From Janthinobacterium sp. B9-8 (GTDB taxonomy: Bacteria; Pseudomonadota; Gammaproteobacteria; Burkholderiales; Chitinibacteraceae), in contig NZ_CP014222.1 in the NCBI RefSeq assembly GCF_000969645.2, positions 558,001-622,000 of the forward strand: a stretch of 64,000 nucleotides of DNA. Reading direction: 5' to 3'. The notes below the pieces were generated by a model. That model was not told where the DNA came from, did not search any database, and was given only the letters and a program-made list of their open reading frames with translations. Within the stretch, counting starts at the first letter, position 1; every line of letters begins with the position of its first letter. Position numbers and translations under genes: made by a program. Positions 44,762-53,701 of the stretch are shown here, in pieces.

Positions 44762-46810
44762 ATGTTAAAAAGAATTTGGGGTGCTTTGGCAACGCGGCCA
44801 GAGCTGATTATTTTGGCGTTGATCGTCATTATTATTGCAATGCTGATTGTCCCTTTACCGACGGTCTTGGTGGATTTACTCATTGGCGTCAATATTGTCA
44901 TTTCATTATTGATCTTGCTGGGTTCATTTTATATTGAAAGAGTTTTGAACTTCTCATCGTTCCCCTCATTACTTTTGATTACAACGCTATTTCGCTTGGC
45001 TCTATCAATTAGCACGAGTCGCTTGATTTTATTGGATGCCGATGCTGGGCATATTGTGAGCACTTTTGGCGAGTATGTTATTGGCGATAGTTTGGTGGTG
45101 GGGTTTGTAGTGTTTGCAATTGTCACGGTGGTGCAGTTTATCGTGATTACCAAGGGATCGGAACGGGTTGCCGAAGTGGCTGCCCGCTTTTCTTTGGATG
45201 GTATGCCTGGTAAGCAGATGAGTATTGATGCGGATTTGCGCGCTGGTATTTTAGATGCCGAAAGTGCAAAGGAGCGGCGTGCGACGGTAGAAAAAGAAAG
45301 TCAGCTTTACGGCTCGTTTGATGGGGCGATGAAGTTTATTAAAGGCGACGCCATCGCAGGTATTGTTATTATTTTTGTGAATTTTATTGGTGGTATTACC
45401 GTTGGTATGGTGCAACGTGGTACTTCGTTTTCTGATGCTTTGAGTGTTTATACCAAGTTGACCATTGGGGATGGCTTAGTTGCACAAATCCCCGCTTTGC
45501 TTATTTCGATTGCAGCAGGTTTTGTGGTGACCCGAGTCAATGGGGAAAGCAAGAACTTAGGGCATAGCATTGTAAGTCAATTATTTCAAAATCCATTCGT
45601 GATTTTAGTGACCGCTATTTTAACCCTTTCAATGGGAATGTTGCCGGGCTTTCCGCTTCCTGTGTTTATTGTTCTTTCGGGGGCGATGGCGTTTTTGTAC
45701 TGGCGGCGAACTCAGGCAGCACAGGTACAGGCATCTTCAGAAGGGGGGGCGGCTACTTTCATTGATGAGCATGGCAATGTGGAAACCGATCAATCAACTC
45801 TAGATACGGGCAAGATGAGTGCCGAAACAGTGCCCCTTATTTTTGTGGTGGCGGAGCGCAATAAATCTTATTGGATTAGTAAAAATATTTTACAAAATAT
45901 AACGAATCGTTTTTTCCTGGATTATGGAATTCGTTTGCCTCAAGCGGTTGTGAGTTATTCGGCATCTGCTGATGAGAATAAGGTTGGGGTGTTTGTAAAT
46001 GAAGTGAGGGCCGCGGAGTTTGATAGTCCATGCGGGCAATTTCATATTATGGATTATCGAGATGAATTAAGTCAGCTAGATATCAATGTGAAACTTATAC
46101 AAGGTGGCGCACACACCAGTGCTTGGGTGAGTGAAGCGGATGCGCCTCAGGTGGAAAAAATGGGCTATGCCCTGCGCAGTGATGTGGATGAGCTGTATCA
46201 AAATGTGGCGGGGCTGTTGGCTCGTAATGTGCAAGAGTATTTTGGTATTCAGGAAGCAAAAAATCTATTAGATGAGCTTGAAGGAAAATACCCGGAATTA
46301 CTGAAAGAAACCTATCGACATGCTTCTGTACAAAAGATTTCAGAAGTATTGCAAAGGTTATTGCTGGAACGTATTTCTGTCCGGAATATGAAGTTGATTT
46401 TAGAGTCTCTGGCGAAGTGGGCCCCGAAAGAAAAGGATGTCATTACCTTGGTGGAACATATCCGCTCGTCTTTGGGGCGTTATATCTCGGATAAATTTGC
46501 TGCGCAGGGAAAGATCAGGGCCATTGTCGTGTCGCCAGGGGTGGAAGAGATGGTGCGCAAAGGCGTGAGGCAAACCAATGCGGGAGTATTTTTAAACTTG
46601 GACCCAGCAGAGGCGGAAGAAATCATGGATTTATTTGCGGTGGGGCTAAATGGGCTTTCTATTGCGCATAAAGATATGGTGTTGCTGGCATCGGTGGATA
46701 TTCGACGTTTTGTGAAACGCTTGATTGAAAGTCAATATGGCGAGTTAGAAGTATTATCGTTTGGCGAAATAAGCGATTCAATATCAATTGATGTTTTAAG
46801 GACGATTTAA
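44762..46810 (+). CDS. sctV: type III secretion major export apparatus protein SctV (InvA-like)
   Basis: The 682-residue FlhA/InvA family protein has about eight membrane helices in residues 15-320 and a large cytoplasmic domain. Typical sequence includes SFPSLLLITTLFRLALSIST, DADLRAGILDAESAKERRAT and GSFDGAMKFIKGDAIAGIVI. The cytoplasmic domain forms a nonameric ring that receives chaperone-substrate complexes. The stop is one base before the InvB-like start. Length is normal. Confidence 0.96.
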   Translation: MLKRIWGALATRPELIILALIVIIIAMLIVPLPTVLVDLLIGVNIVISLLILLGSFYIERVLNFSSFPSLLLITTLFRLALSISTSRLILLDADAGHIVSTFGEYVIGDSLVVGFVVFAIVTVVQFIVITKGSERVAEVAARFSLDGMPGKQMSIDADLRAGILDAESAKERRATVEKESQLYGSFDGAMKFIKGDAIAGIVIIFVNFIGGITVGMVQRGTSFSDALSVYTKLTIGDGLVAQIPALLISIAAGFVVTRVNGESKNLGHSIVSQLFQNPFVILVTAILTLSMGMLPGFPLPVFIVLSGAMAFLYWRRTQAAQVQASSEGGAATFIDEHGNVETDQSTLDTGKMSAETVPLIFVVAERNKSYWISKNILQNITNRFFLDYGIRLPQAVVSYSASADENKVGVFVNEVRAAEFDSPCGQFHIMDYRDELSQLDINVKLIQGGAHTSAWVSEADAPQVEKMGYALRSDVDELYQNVAGLLARNVQEYFGIQEAKNLLDELEGKYPELLKETYRHASVQKISEVLQRLLLERISVRNMKLILESLAKWAPKEKDVITLVEHIRSSLGRYISDKFAAQGKIRAIVVSPGVEEMVRKGVRQTNAGVFLNLDPAEAEEIMDLFAVGLNGLSIAHKDMVLLASVDIRRFVKRLIESQYGELEVLSFGEISDSISIDVLRTI

Positions 46811-46811
46811 G

Positions 46812-47225
46812 ATGGATATGCAAAATTTAGATATTGCTACTTTGGTAAAGGCGGCGTTGCAGCATTTAGGTTTCCCTGGCGGCCCAGTTAAGGATATTGA
46901 TGGACATTCGACCATCTGTTTCAATTTTGATGATGCACCAAGTATTTACTTGGTCAAGGATGAATATAGTGTGTGGTTATGGAGCAGGATTTCCGAATTT
47001 AATGAAAGTGCTATGGCCCAGTATGGTAATGATTTACTAACACACTTAATGGAGCCACAAGCCTATTTGCAAATGGGGCAGCCTATCTTGGCTGAGCGCG
47101 ATGGCTATTTGGAGTATCGCGGTGCATTACATCAGGATTTTTTGCAATCACCGGAATCTTTCGGCTTTTCCTTGCAAAGTTTTTTTAATTCGATGTCTGA
47201 TGCCCACGAGATTGTAAATCGATGA
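46812..47225 (+). CDS. invB: type III effector chaperone, InvB/SpaK-like
   Basis: The 137-residue class IB chaperone lies between sctV and sctN, exactly the InvB position. The fold pattern includes [35 protein letters not shown] and a C-terminal [20 protein letters not shown]. InvB-type chaperones serve several effectors, so it may serve the effectors in this window. The stop overlaps the sctN start (ATGA). Confidence 0.88.
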   Translation: MDMQNLDIATLVKAALQHLGFPGGPVKDIDGHSTICFNFDDAPSIYLVKDEYSVWLWSRISEFNESAMAQYGNDLLTHLMEPQAYLQMGQPILAERDGYLEYRGALHQDFLQSPESFGFSLQSFFNSMSDAHEIVNR

Positions 47226-48511
47226 AATTTACATCGTTGTGGTGCCACTATGCGCATCCACATCACTTGCGCGGGCCAATGATCGAGGCGCCTTTGCCTG
47301 ATGTGTTTGTGGGCGAGCTGTGTGAGCTGCGTGATTCACTGATGTCTACTCAGGTTAGCGTCCGGGCTAGGGTGGTCGGTTTTAGCGGGGATCAGACCAT
47401 GCTTAGTATACTTGGCTCTACAGCGGGTCTGTCGCGTCAGATGCTCGTAATGCCTACCGGTAAGAGCCAGTGTATTGAAGTGAGCGATGCAATGCTGGGG
47501 GCGGTGCTTGACGCCAATGGCGACATTGTGGAGCGCCTCAGTCCTGAGCGTGTTTCTTGTGGATACACTCGCCAGATTGACGCTTTACCTCCAAGTTATT
47601 TGGAGCGGGCATCTATTGATGCCGTCTTACCAACAGGCATACGCGCTTTAGATAGCTTGCTTACTTGCGGCGTAGGCCAACGGGTGGGAATTTTTGCACC
47701 TGCCGGCTGCGGTAAGACCACCCTGATGAATATGCTTATTGAACACGCTGACGCAGATGTATTTGTGGTGGGGCTCGTTGGAGAGCGTGGACGTGAGGTT
47801 GCAGAGTTTAGCGAATGGCTGCGAAATACTCAGCATAAAGACCGCACGGTTTTGGTGTACTCAACTTCAGATGCTGCCTCGGTAGATCGCTGTAATGCGG
47901 CACAGATCGCGACCACAATCGCAGAGCATTTTCGGGATGAAGGTAAAAAAGTCATTCTACTTTTGGATTCATTAACTCGGTATGCACGTGCTTTGCGTGA
48001 TCTCGCCCTTGCAGCAGGTGAGATGCCCGCCCGCCGCGGCTACCCTGCGTCCGTGTTTGATGCTTTGCCTAAGTTATTAGAGCGTTCAGGCAAGACTCTG
48101 CATGGCAGTATCACAGCGTTTTACACCGTTTTATTAGAGTCGGAAGAAGAAGCCGATCCTATCGGAGATGAAATTCGCTCTATTTTGGATGGGCATATTT
48201 ATTTAACTCAAAAATTAGCGGGTCAGGGGCATTTTCCTGCTATTGACGTTTTGCGCAGCAACAGCCGCTTGTTTGCTCAGATCACTACACCAGCACATCA
48301 GGCTCTGGCAGTAAAAGTGCGTACGCTATTAACAAAGCTTGAAGAGATGCAGCTTTATGTGGATCTGGGCGAATATCGGGCAGGAGAAAATGCCGAGAAT
48401 GATCACGCATTTTCTTGTAAGCCAGCACTGTTTGATGTATTGCGTCAGCCTGTGCAAGAGCACAGCGAGTTTGATCACACCTTAAAGGCGTTGCATGCCG
48501 CTGTGGCATAA
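47222..48511 (+). CDS. sctN: type III secretion ATPase SctN (InvC-like)
   Basis: The 429-residue F1-like ATPase has Walker [11 protein letters not shown] at residues 159-168, [13 protein letters not shown], Walker [18 protein letters not shown], and [20 protein letters not shown]. It unloads chaperones and unfolds substrates at the base of the injectisome. The Cys-containing P-loop is of the InvC kind. It overlaps invB at the start and sctO at the end. Confidence 0.96.
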   Translation: MKFTSLWCHYAHPHHLRGPMIEAPLPDVFVGELCELRDSLMSTQVSVRARVVGFSGDQTMLSILGSTAGLSRQMLVMPTGKSQCIEVSDAMLGAVLDANGDIVERLSPERVSCGYTRQIDALPPSYLERASIDAVLPTGIRALDSLLTCGVGQRVGIFAPAGCGKTTLMNMLIEHADADVFVVGLVGERGREVAEFSEWLRNTQHKDRTVLVYSTSDAASVDRCNAAQIATTIAEHFRDEGKKVILLLDSLTRYARALRDLALAAGEMPARRGYPASVFDALPKLLERSGKTLHGSITAFYTVLLESEEEADPIGDEIRSILDGHIYLTQKLAGQGHFPAIDVLRSNSRLFAQITTPAHQALAVKVRTLLTKLEEMQLYVDLGEYRAGENAENDHAFSCKPALFDVLRQPVQEHSEFDHTLKALHAAVA

Positions 48512-48959
48512 GGGCCGAAAACTGCTGACGCTGTCTGAGCGAAAAACTCAAATACAGCAGCGTCTGTTGAGCCTGCAGATGCAGGCGGTGGCCACGCAAG
48601 AAGCTCAGCTGCTTGTTATCGAAACAAGCTTGCTAAATGTGCAAACTACGCTAAAGGCTCAATGCTTAAATGCAATTGCAGTGAGTAAAGCTCAATTATT
48701 TGAGCACCGTCGGCAACAGGCTGTGTTGCTGAGTGAAATTCAGAAATTGCGCCTTGAGCAATTGCAATGCAAGCAGCAGTGTGAATTGCTAAAAGAGCAA
48801 CTGGAAACGATACGAATCCGCTTGCGAGAGTTGGATTATAAGACGATGAAGTTTGAACGTTGGACACAAGCCGAAAAACAGCGTTGGAATCTGCAAGCGT
48901 TGAGTAGCGAGGAGGCAGAAGGGCAAGAAACAATGCCTTGGAGAGGGTTATCGTATTAA
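48495..48959 (+). CDS. sctO: type III secretion ATPase stalk protein SctO (InvI/SpaM-like)
   Basis: The 154-residue protein is almost entirely coiled coil ([40 protein letters not shown]), as expected of the FliJ-like stalk that sits in the ATPase ring. It lies directly after sctN with a 17-base overlap. It is the last gene of the sctC-O block. Identity rests on position and coiled-coil character, because sequence conservation in this family is low. Confidence 0.85.
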   Translation: MPLWHKGRKLLTLSERKTQIQQRLLSLQMQAVATQEAQLLVIETSLLNVQTTLKAQCLNAIAVSKAQLFEHRRQQAVLLSEIQKLRLEQLQCKQQCELLKEQLETIRIRLRELDYKTMKFERWTQAEKQRWNLQALSSEEAEGQETMPWRGLSY

Positions 48960-49533
48960 TCTAACGAAGCCCTCTCATTCTGTTGATGATGTGCAAGAGC
49001 GGACTGATACCTTGGGTATTTAATTATGCCGAGTCATTTAAGAACGATTTTTGATAGTTATAAAGATCGCATAGTCTGTACAATTTTTTCATTTTGGAAA
49101 TCAACATGAAAATTAGTTTACCTTCAAGAGTACTTGCGTTTTCCAAGAAATTCGCAGATCAGATTCAATCATTAAAATTGATGAGCCACCGGCGATAAAA
49201 CATTGGCTACTAGAAGATGGTAAACATAGCGAAGATATTTACTTGTAATTTTTTATTTTAAGTCAATTGCTGATTGGTTGTTATGTTTTGTGCTTAATTA
49301 CGTTAAATGTACAGACATAAAACACGTGGCGATTAATTGAATTTTATATTTTAATCCGTTATGTGTACGTTGGTTTTTTTAGTACTTGTCTTATGGTTTT
49401 GTATGCTTGATTTACTTATAATTAAGATTCTTATTGGCTTGGTGGATGGTATTTAATTTATATTGTTCAAGTTTTTGTTTTAATTATTCGTTCATCAAGT
49501 TGATTGTGTGTTATTTAATAGTAGAGTGAAATT
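48960..49533. other. gene-free AT-rich gap with one broken small frame
   Basis: It lies between sctO and the effector gene. It holds the small broken frame at 49106-49247 and otherwise AT-rich sequence that should include the effector promoter (49400-49520). Confidence 0.4.
49106..49247 (+). pseudogene. small frameshifted reading frame
   Basis: ATGAAAATTAGTTTACCTTC opens MKISLPSRVLAFSKKFADQI. A one-base frame change then continues as SIIKIDEPPAIKHWLLEDGK and HSEDIYL with a stop at 49247. The joined product would be about 47 residues. It may be a remnant of a small gene; the family is unknown. Confidence 0.3.
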
Positions 49534-50421
49534 ATGCAAAATAATCTCAATGTAAATTCTTTAAGTTCTTCACGTTCTGTTTGTTCATTAGATACTTCTA
49601 TTAACTCATCATCGGCTAAAGCTAATCATCTTGATCCGCGTGCTCAGGGGCTGCTTGAGCGTTGCATGAATTCCACTGCGAGCGCTTGCACGTCTCTGAA
49701 AGATAAAGTGGTCAATTTTGCGAGTGGCATTAAGGCGAGCATAAGCGACTTATGCTCCCGTCTTTTTGGCTTAGACGTTCCAGCTACTTCAGCTGCCACT
49801 AATTCAAGTGGCGCTACAAATCAAGTGTCGTTCCATCCTACTTCAATTGATTATTTGAAAGCGATGCAGGCTTCGCTTGCAGAGGGTGATCTATCGGGGC
49901 TGTTTAGAGAGGCTTCAAACAAGAATGATGCCGTTGTGTTTGAGACTGCGTTGAGTCAAGGCAAGAGCCCGTCCCTTGATACGGTGTCGCGAAATGTTAT
50001 TGCTGATCATTTAAAGAAGGAGCTTCGGGAATTCAAAATGACTGCTCCTTTGTTTGAAACTTTGGGCGATTTGAAAGAAAAATGGCTCTCTGCTCCTGAG
50101 GGGGATAAGCGGCAAATTGCTAAAGAGGCTGTTGCGTCGTATGTTGAGAGTTTTTCTGATACGAAGAAGGCTACTGTACTGCTGCAGATATTCGCTGGTT
50201 GCTTGAATCTAGTGTCAGATGCGCCTGGTAGTACGTTCCCTCGGAATTCTTTTGATACTTGCATTGTGCCAAACATTATGCATCCAGAGCATTCGAATAG
50301 TATGCAGGGCTATACTGAGCGCCAGGCGAGTGGGGTTCAAATTTTTGATATGTTAATGAAAGGGGTTTCTCCTCTGACTCCGATTCGTGCGCCAGAAACA
50401 AAGCTTAGTGCCTCCAACTAA
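49534..50421 (+). CDS. candidate type III effector with a eukaryotic-style RhoGAP signature
   Basis: The 295-residue protein has a Ser/Asn-rich, disordered N-terminus of about 30 residues typical of secreted effectors. From residue 118 it follows the RhoGAP domain order. GLFREASNKNDAV has a candidate arginine finger at Arg125, where eukaryotic domains have G-[IL]-[FY]-R. VIADHLKKELREFKMTAPLF matches the LLK-FLREL-PL helix, with Lys161 36 residues after Arg125. LLQIFAGCLNLVSDA resembles the core helix, and FDTCIVPNIM the LAVVFGPNLL-like end. The usual Asn in NKM is not clearly conserved. If correct, it would switch off host Rho-family GTPases. The bacterial YopE/ExoS/SptP GAP fold is different. 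A chaperone gene follows. Confidence 0.6.
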   Translation: MQNNLNVNSLSSSRSVCSLDTSINSSSAKANHLDPRAQGLLERCMNSTASACTSLKDKVVNFASGIKASISDLCSRLFGLDVPATSAATNSSGATNQVSFHPTSIDYLKAMQASLAEGDLSGLFREASNKNDAVVFETALSQGKSPSLDTVSRNVIADHLKKELREFKMTAPLFETLGDLKEKWLSAPEGDKRQIAKEAVASYVESFSDTKKATVLLQIFAGCLNLVSDAPGSTFPRNSFDTCIVPNIMHPEHSNSMQGYTERQASGVQIFDMLMKGVSPLTPIRAPETKLSASN

Positions 50422-50428
50422 GTTTTCT

Positions 50429-50467
50429 TAGAAGAGGCGCTCGCTCAGTATGGAGCGCTTCTTTTTG
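50429..50467 (+). terminator. terminator between the effector and its chaperone gene
   Basis: AGAAGAGGCGCTC and GAGCGCTTCTTTTT form a stem (GCGCTC/GAGCGC plus flanking pairs) that runs into a T-run, 8 bases after the effector stop. The downstream chaperone gene would then need read-through or its own promoter. Confidence 0.7.
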
Positions 50468-50644
50468 TTCCTTATATACGCATCTAATATTTTGCTTTTG
50501 TGTGGAGGCTTATGCCGCGACCTGTGGTGTTTAATGCCTTTGCTCGCTAGATATCCCAAATAGGGGTATTTGGCTTGTGGTAGCGGCCTGTCCTGCTGAG
50601 TTGAATGTACTTCGTTTTAATTGATCTACTTTAGGAAATATGTA

Positions 50645-51016
50645 ATGTCTTTAAATTTTAATGAGGCTATTAATAGTCTTTGTCTTCGTCTTGATTTACC
50701 ATTTCCTGCTCAACAGAACGATATGGTTAATTTATCAATTGGAGAACACGCGATTCATATTACAGCACAGCCTTCGCAGATGATCTTAATGTTTTGTTGT
50801 ATCGATAGTGCAAAAATTATCGATTCATTGTCGCTATTGCAATTGAATTTATTTGGTGAAAATAGTTTAAAGCCTATTCTTAGTCAAGATGCGCATAGCA
50901 ATGACTGGGTGTTATGGAGCCGTCAGCTATTGGATAGTGCTAGTGCTGATAGCTTGTATGAGCAGCTGGAATTGCTGAGTGATTTTGCAGACAAATTAGT
51001 GGCTGGAGAGTGTTAA
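50645..51016 (+). CDS. class I type III effector chaperone (CesT/SicP-like)
   Basis: The 123-residue acidic protein from the ATG at 50645 (TTTAGGAAATATGTA before it) has the class I chaperone pattern: MSLNFNEAINSLCLRLDLPF, then VNLSIGEHAIHITAQPSQMI and LLQLNLFGENSLKPILSQDA. A C-terminal helix ends in ELLSDFADKLVAGEC. Its place right after the effector gene suggests that it serves that effector. The annotated frame from 50621 adds eight residues. It is the last recognisable gene of the secretion island. Confidence 0.82.
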   Translation: MSLNFNEAINSLCLRLDLPFPAQQNDMVNLSIGEHAIHITAQPSQMILMFCCIDSAKIIDSLSLLQLNLFGENSLKPILSQDAHSNDWVLWSRQLLDSASADSLYEQLELLSDFADKLVAGEC

Positions 51017-51228
51017 TGAATTTTGCCACTTAAAAGCATGACCAAATGCAAAGTTGGCATGTTCGGCGGAAATACAGCTGGCTAAGTCACAGTATGCTTG
51101 GCGTGTGTCAATAATAAGTGGCAAGAGGGCGGGTTAAAAACGTTACACGGGACTCGCACTCATTTTGTAATGCCAATTCAAATTATTTTGAATAAAAGTT
51201 AAAGATAATAAAATCTATTTTATTAAAT

Positions 51229-51860
51229 AGAAAAGAGTCTGTAACTAAAATTGTGTAAATGCCTTTGGCCGATTAATCTCTTTCCGGAGAAAATTCATGT
51301 CAGGCATCACAATGGATCGTCAAAAATTACAGGTTCTTGCCGCTGAACTCGCTAAAGATATCAAAACTGAAGCGGATTTAAATGCGCTCTCGCGTGAACT
51401 ACTCAAACTCACCGTCGAAACCGCACTGAACGCAGAATTAACTGACCATCTCGGCGACGAGAAACACGCTAGCACAGTGGGTGAACGTGGGTTAAAAGGC
51501 TTCCCCGATGCGATTGCGGTTGAATTTCCGCACACGCGGGTTCAGCTTTGTATCGTGCTCATGGTGTGCAACAGCATAAGATCTGTTTTTTGGAAGGATT
51601 ACAAAGCCGTTACCGCGGATTTGAAACGGCTTTATCAGTCCAGTACGGAAGAGCAAGCGCTGATGGAATTGGAGCGCTTTACTCAGACCTGGCAAGCCAA
51701 TTACCCTTTGATTTCCAAGTCGTGGACGGCGAACTGGGCTCATTTACGCACGATCTTTGAATATCCGCCAGAAAGTCGCAAAGCGATTTATACGACCAAT
51801 GCCATTGAGTTGCTCAACAGCATGATTCGCTCTGCCACCAAGCGGGTCAGCTTTGTAGGG
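51229..51860 (+). mobile_element. IS256-family element remnant with an internally deleted transposase
   Basis: A left-end-like sequence (CTGTAACTAAAATTGTGTAA) is followed at 51297 by a transposase frame. The N-terminus (MDRQKLQVLAAELAKDIKTE, TVETALNAELTDHLGDEKHA) is joined directly to the later catalytic part (KGFPDAIAVEFPHTRVQLCI, FEYPPESRKAIYTTNAIELL). About 150 or more residues, including part of the DDE region, are missing from the middle. The C-terminus is cut at SATKRVSFVG, where repeat R3 begins. The frame continues to 51923 only by reading into the repeat. It is not functional. Confidence 0.85.
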
Positions 51861-51980
51861 AGGGTTAGCCGCAGGCGTAATCCGCGATTCAGCTATGGTC
51901 GTAGGCTAAGCGGTAATCGATAAGGTGGTTTGTGATTGGCTGTTCAGCGCGGGTTGATAAGCCTAACCCGCCCTACAGGG
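51857..51980. repeat. R3 dispersed repeat, copy 2
   Basis: GTAGGGAGGGTTAGCCGCAG on the left and GATAAGCCTAACCCGCCCTA on the right are inverted relative to each other. It interrupts the IS256 transposase on one side and touches the 3' end of a cassette gene on the other. It is related to 13857-13990. Confidence 0.75.
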
Positions 51981-51985
51981 CTGGG

Positions 51986-52414
51986 TCAGGTTTCATGGGC
52001 ATAGGACAACAGGCTAGCAACATTGCGCCTGAAGGTGGCTTTGGAGTCAGGGATAACTTTATCTGGTGAAGAGTAGCCCATGTATTGATAGTAATGGCCA
52101 ACGTCACTTCCGTCTTCACCGTACTGGTAGATTTTCCAAACATGATCAAAGCCACGGAGTTTGAACCATGGAACGAATGGACGGAAACTTTCTACGGCGG
52201 TCTGCAATGCGGGAAAGATGGCGTGGAGTTTTCTGTCAACGGCGTTTCCGTCACTCGGCCATTCCTTGGGCTCGGGGTAAAGACCAACAAAGAGAGTAAG
52301 CACGCTGGATCGGAAGGCCGTGTTGGCGGCAACGCGGCGGGCGTGACGATCTCGCCAGAAAGAGAGGCGATGCGTGGCGAAAGAGGCAAAGAGAACTCCA
52401 GCGAGAGCTATCAA
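51986..52414 (-). CDS. hypothetical membrane-anchored protein, probable integron cassette gene
   Basis: About 142 residues with an N-terminal transmembrane helix (KIETTIIAALIALAGVLFAS lies in frame upstream and across the start) and a soluble part (FRSSVLTLFVGLYPEPKEWP, HYYQYMGYSSPDKVIPDSKA). I do not recognise the family. The frame is open back to about 52465 without an ATG; a TTG at 52414 is the only nearby candidate, so the true start is unclear or lost. The gene points away from the attC at 52507-52576, as the next cassette in a minus-strand array would. Its own attC is missing, replaced by repeat R3. Confidence 0.55.
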   Translation of the reverse strand: MIALAGVLFASFATHRLSFWRDRHARRVAANTAFRSSVLTLFVGLYPEPKEWPSDGNAVDRKLHAIFPALQTAVESFRPFVPWFKLRGFDHVWKIYQYGEDGSDVGHYYQYMGYSSPDKVIPDSKATFRRNVASLLSYAHET

Positions 52415-52506
52415 TGCGGCGATTATTGTGGTCTCTATTTTCCGCTCCCTCTTTGGGTCATGGGCTACTGGATTGCGTTATCGCCAGCAATGCGTTGAAC
52501 TATGAA

Positions 52507-52576
52507 ACCTAACTGTTTGAGATGAGAGGCGGCGCCCGGCTTGTCGGGTGATGTCCTCTCTATCGAAGGGTTAGCC
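52507..52576 (-). other. integron attC recombination site
   Basis: Read on the minus strand, it begins with the core GGCTAAC and ends with GTTAGGT (RYYYAAC...GTTRRRY). The inner arms GATAGAGAGG and CCTCTCATC pair with one unpaired extra base, the typical attC asymmetry, around a GC-rich variable loop. It starts one base after the stop codon of the HEPN gene, just where an attC should be. No integron integrase is present in the window. Confidence 0.8.
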
Positions 52577-52577
52577 A

Positions 52578-53333
52578 TCACACCAACTTTGCAAGCCTGA
52601 GTTTTTGCCGCTTGTACTGTAGAAGCATTTCATCAAACAAGGGGTGAAGCGCAGCTACTAAAGCGGTGTTGATGTCTATGAACTCCGCCTTCCGTCGAGT
52701 AGTAAAACTCCGAACTCGTTCTGCACGATGGGTAACCAGCCTCTCATAGGTGAGCTTGCCGTCATCTGGCCATGTCTCCTTGGAGTGCATGTACAGCAGT
52801 TCGATCTTTCGGAGATCTCTGTCCATGTGCGAGTGCCTATGAATCAACTGATGCCTGTCTTGCGCATGCTCATCGATGGACTTCTTTACTGCCTTCAGCA
52901 GCTTGGGAACAGGTGTCCGTGAAACGTGGAGGTTACTAACAATCAGGCCGTGGTTTACCAGTTCGTCGGACGTGCAGATATGAAAGATTGCGTTCGTAAG
53001 TTGAAGGCAGCGGTCATAAGTTGACTGCAACCTAATCAGGTAGTTTTCAATGTTGTACAGAAGATGTGCTGGCCGCTTGATGTGCAGTTCTTTAGCTTTC
53101 TTAGTGTGCCCAAAATCGGTCATGTAGAAAACGGCTTGATGAAGCTGCTCCACCCAGCCAAGAGCATGCGAAAGCGCAAAACCAACTCGCATGACATAGA
53201 ACTGAAGCTCATCGATCGTGGTTGAGTCATCAAGCTCGTCCATCAGCCCGAGGCCCAGTGCCTTTTGCAAGTCTGTACCGTCTTGTGTGACTTGCTTGAA
53301 AAGCGGATGCTCGTACAGGTCTTCGAATGCCAT
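52578..53333 (-). CDS. HEPN-type protein (Cthe_2314-like) carried on an integron cassette
   Basis: The 251-residue helical protein contains the HEPN hallmark R-x4-H as RHQLIH (near residue 179), preceded by a long helix (NYLIRLQSTYDRCLQLTNAI). The pattern suggests the Cthe_2314 HEPN group. Many HEPN proteins are RNases in toxin or defence systems, but the function of this one is unknown. The ATG ending at 53333 has GAAGGAAGGTC just upstream, and a cassette-type core GTTAGCC (minus strand, 53350-53356) lies 17 bases further. With the attC after the stop, this forms one complete gene cassette. Confidence 0.7.
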   Translation of the reverse strand: MAFEDLYEHPLFKQVTQDGTDLQKALGLGLMDELDDSTTIDELQFYVMRVGFALSHALGWVEQLHQAVFYMTDFGHTKKAKELHIKRPAHLLYNIENYLIRLQSTYDRCLQLTNAIFHICTSDELVNHGLIVSNLHVSRTPVPKLLKAVKKSIDEHAQDRHQLIHRHSHMDRDLRKIELLYMHSKETWPDDGKLTYERLVTHRAERVRSFTTRRKAEFIDINTALVAALHPLFDEMLLQYKRQKLRLAKLV

Positions 53334-53349
53334 GACCTTCCTTCGTGAT

Positions 53350-53356
53350 GGCTAAC
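53350..53356 (-). other. cassette boundary core site (GTTAGCC)
   Basis: On the minus strand, GTTAGCC lies shortly before the HEPN start codon and matches the recombination core at the other end of that cassette. The sequence before it (53357-53480) does not fold as an attC, so it may be a remnant of an attI or of a destroyed attC. The remaining gap up to glmS (to 53620) is AT-rich with no gene. Confidence 0.5.
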
Positions 53357-53620
53357 AAGATATAGACACCCTAAAACGGTAGAAAAACCACCGTCTCGTG
53401 ATACATAAAAACACCACTCTCAGAGACATAAAGCTAAATAATTTTCACAGTATAGTATCAGTAATTAGTAAGTAATTCATGTTAACTCTTACATTAAATA
53501 CTAATTTAATAATCAATTTTTGTAATTAATGCTTGGGCTAAAGCTCTATCCGCCCAACTTTGTATCTCGAGAAATGTGCTGGCAGATAAAACCTGCCCAA
53601 TCTACCGTGCTACTTAATAT

Positions 53621-53652
53621 AAAAAAGCCGCTAGCAAATTGCTTAGCGGCCT
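53621..53652 (-). terminator. rho-independent terminator of glmS
   Basis: On the minus strand, GGCCGCTAAGCAATTTGCTA and then GCGGCTTTTTTAT form a stem of about 10 pairs with a T-run, 50-80 bases after the glmS stop. Confidence 0.88.
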
Positions 53653-53701
53653 TCTTCTTTATATCTATCAAACTAATCAAAAAAATTAACTAACTACCCC
53701 C

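Noticed and set aside
15362..48959. Flagellar export genes
   Set aside because: The SctR/S/T/U/V/N families resemble flagellar proteins, but secretin, needle, PrgH/K-like and translocon genes are present and no flagellar rod, hook or filament genes are.
51857..51980. Repeat R3 as an attC site
   Set aside because: Its ends read GTTAGCC...GCCTAAC, the reverse of the attC order (RYYYAAC...GTTRRRY), and it lacks the asymmetric inner arms.
53600..53701. Tn7-type end at the glmS 3' side
   Set aside because: No Tn7-like terminal sequence was seen and the glmS terminator is intact; only the position is suggestive.
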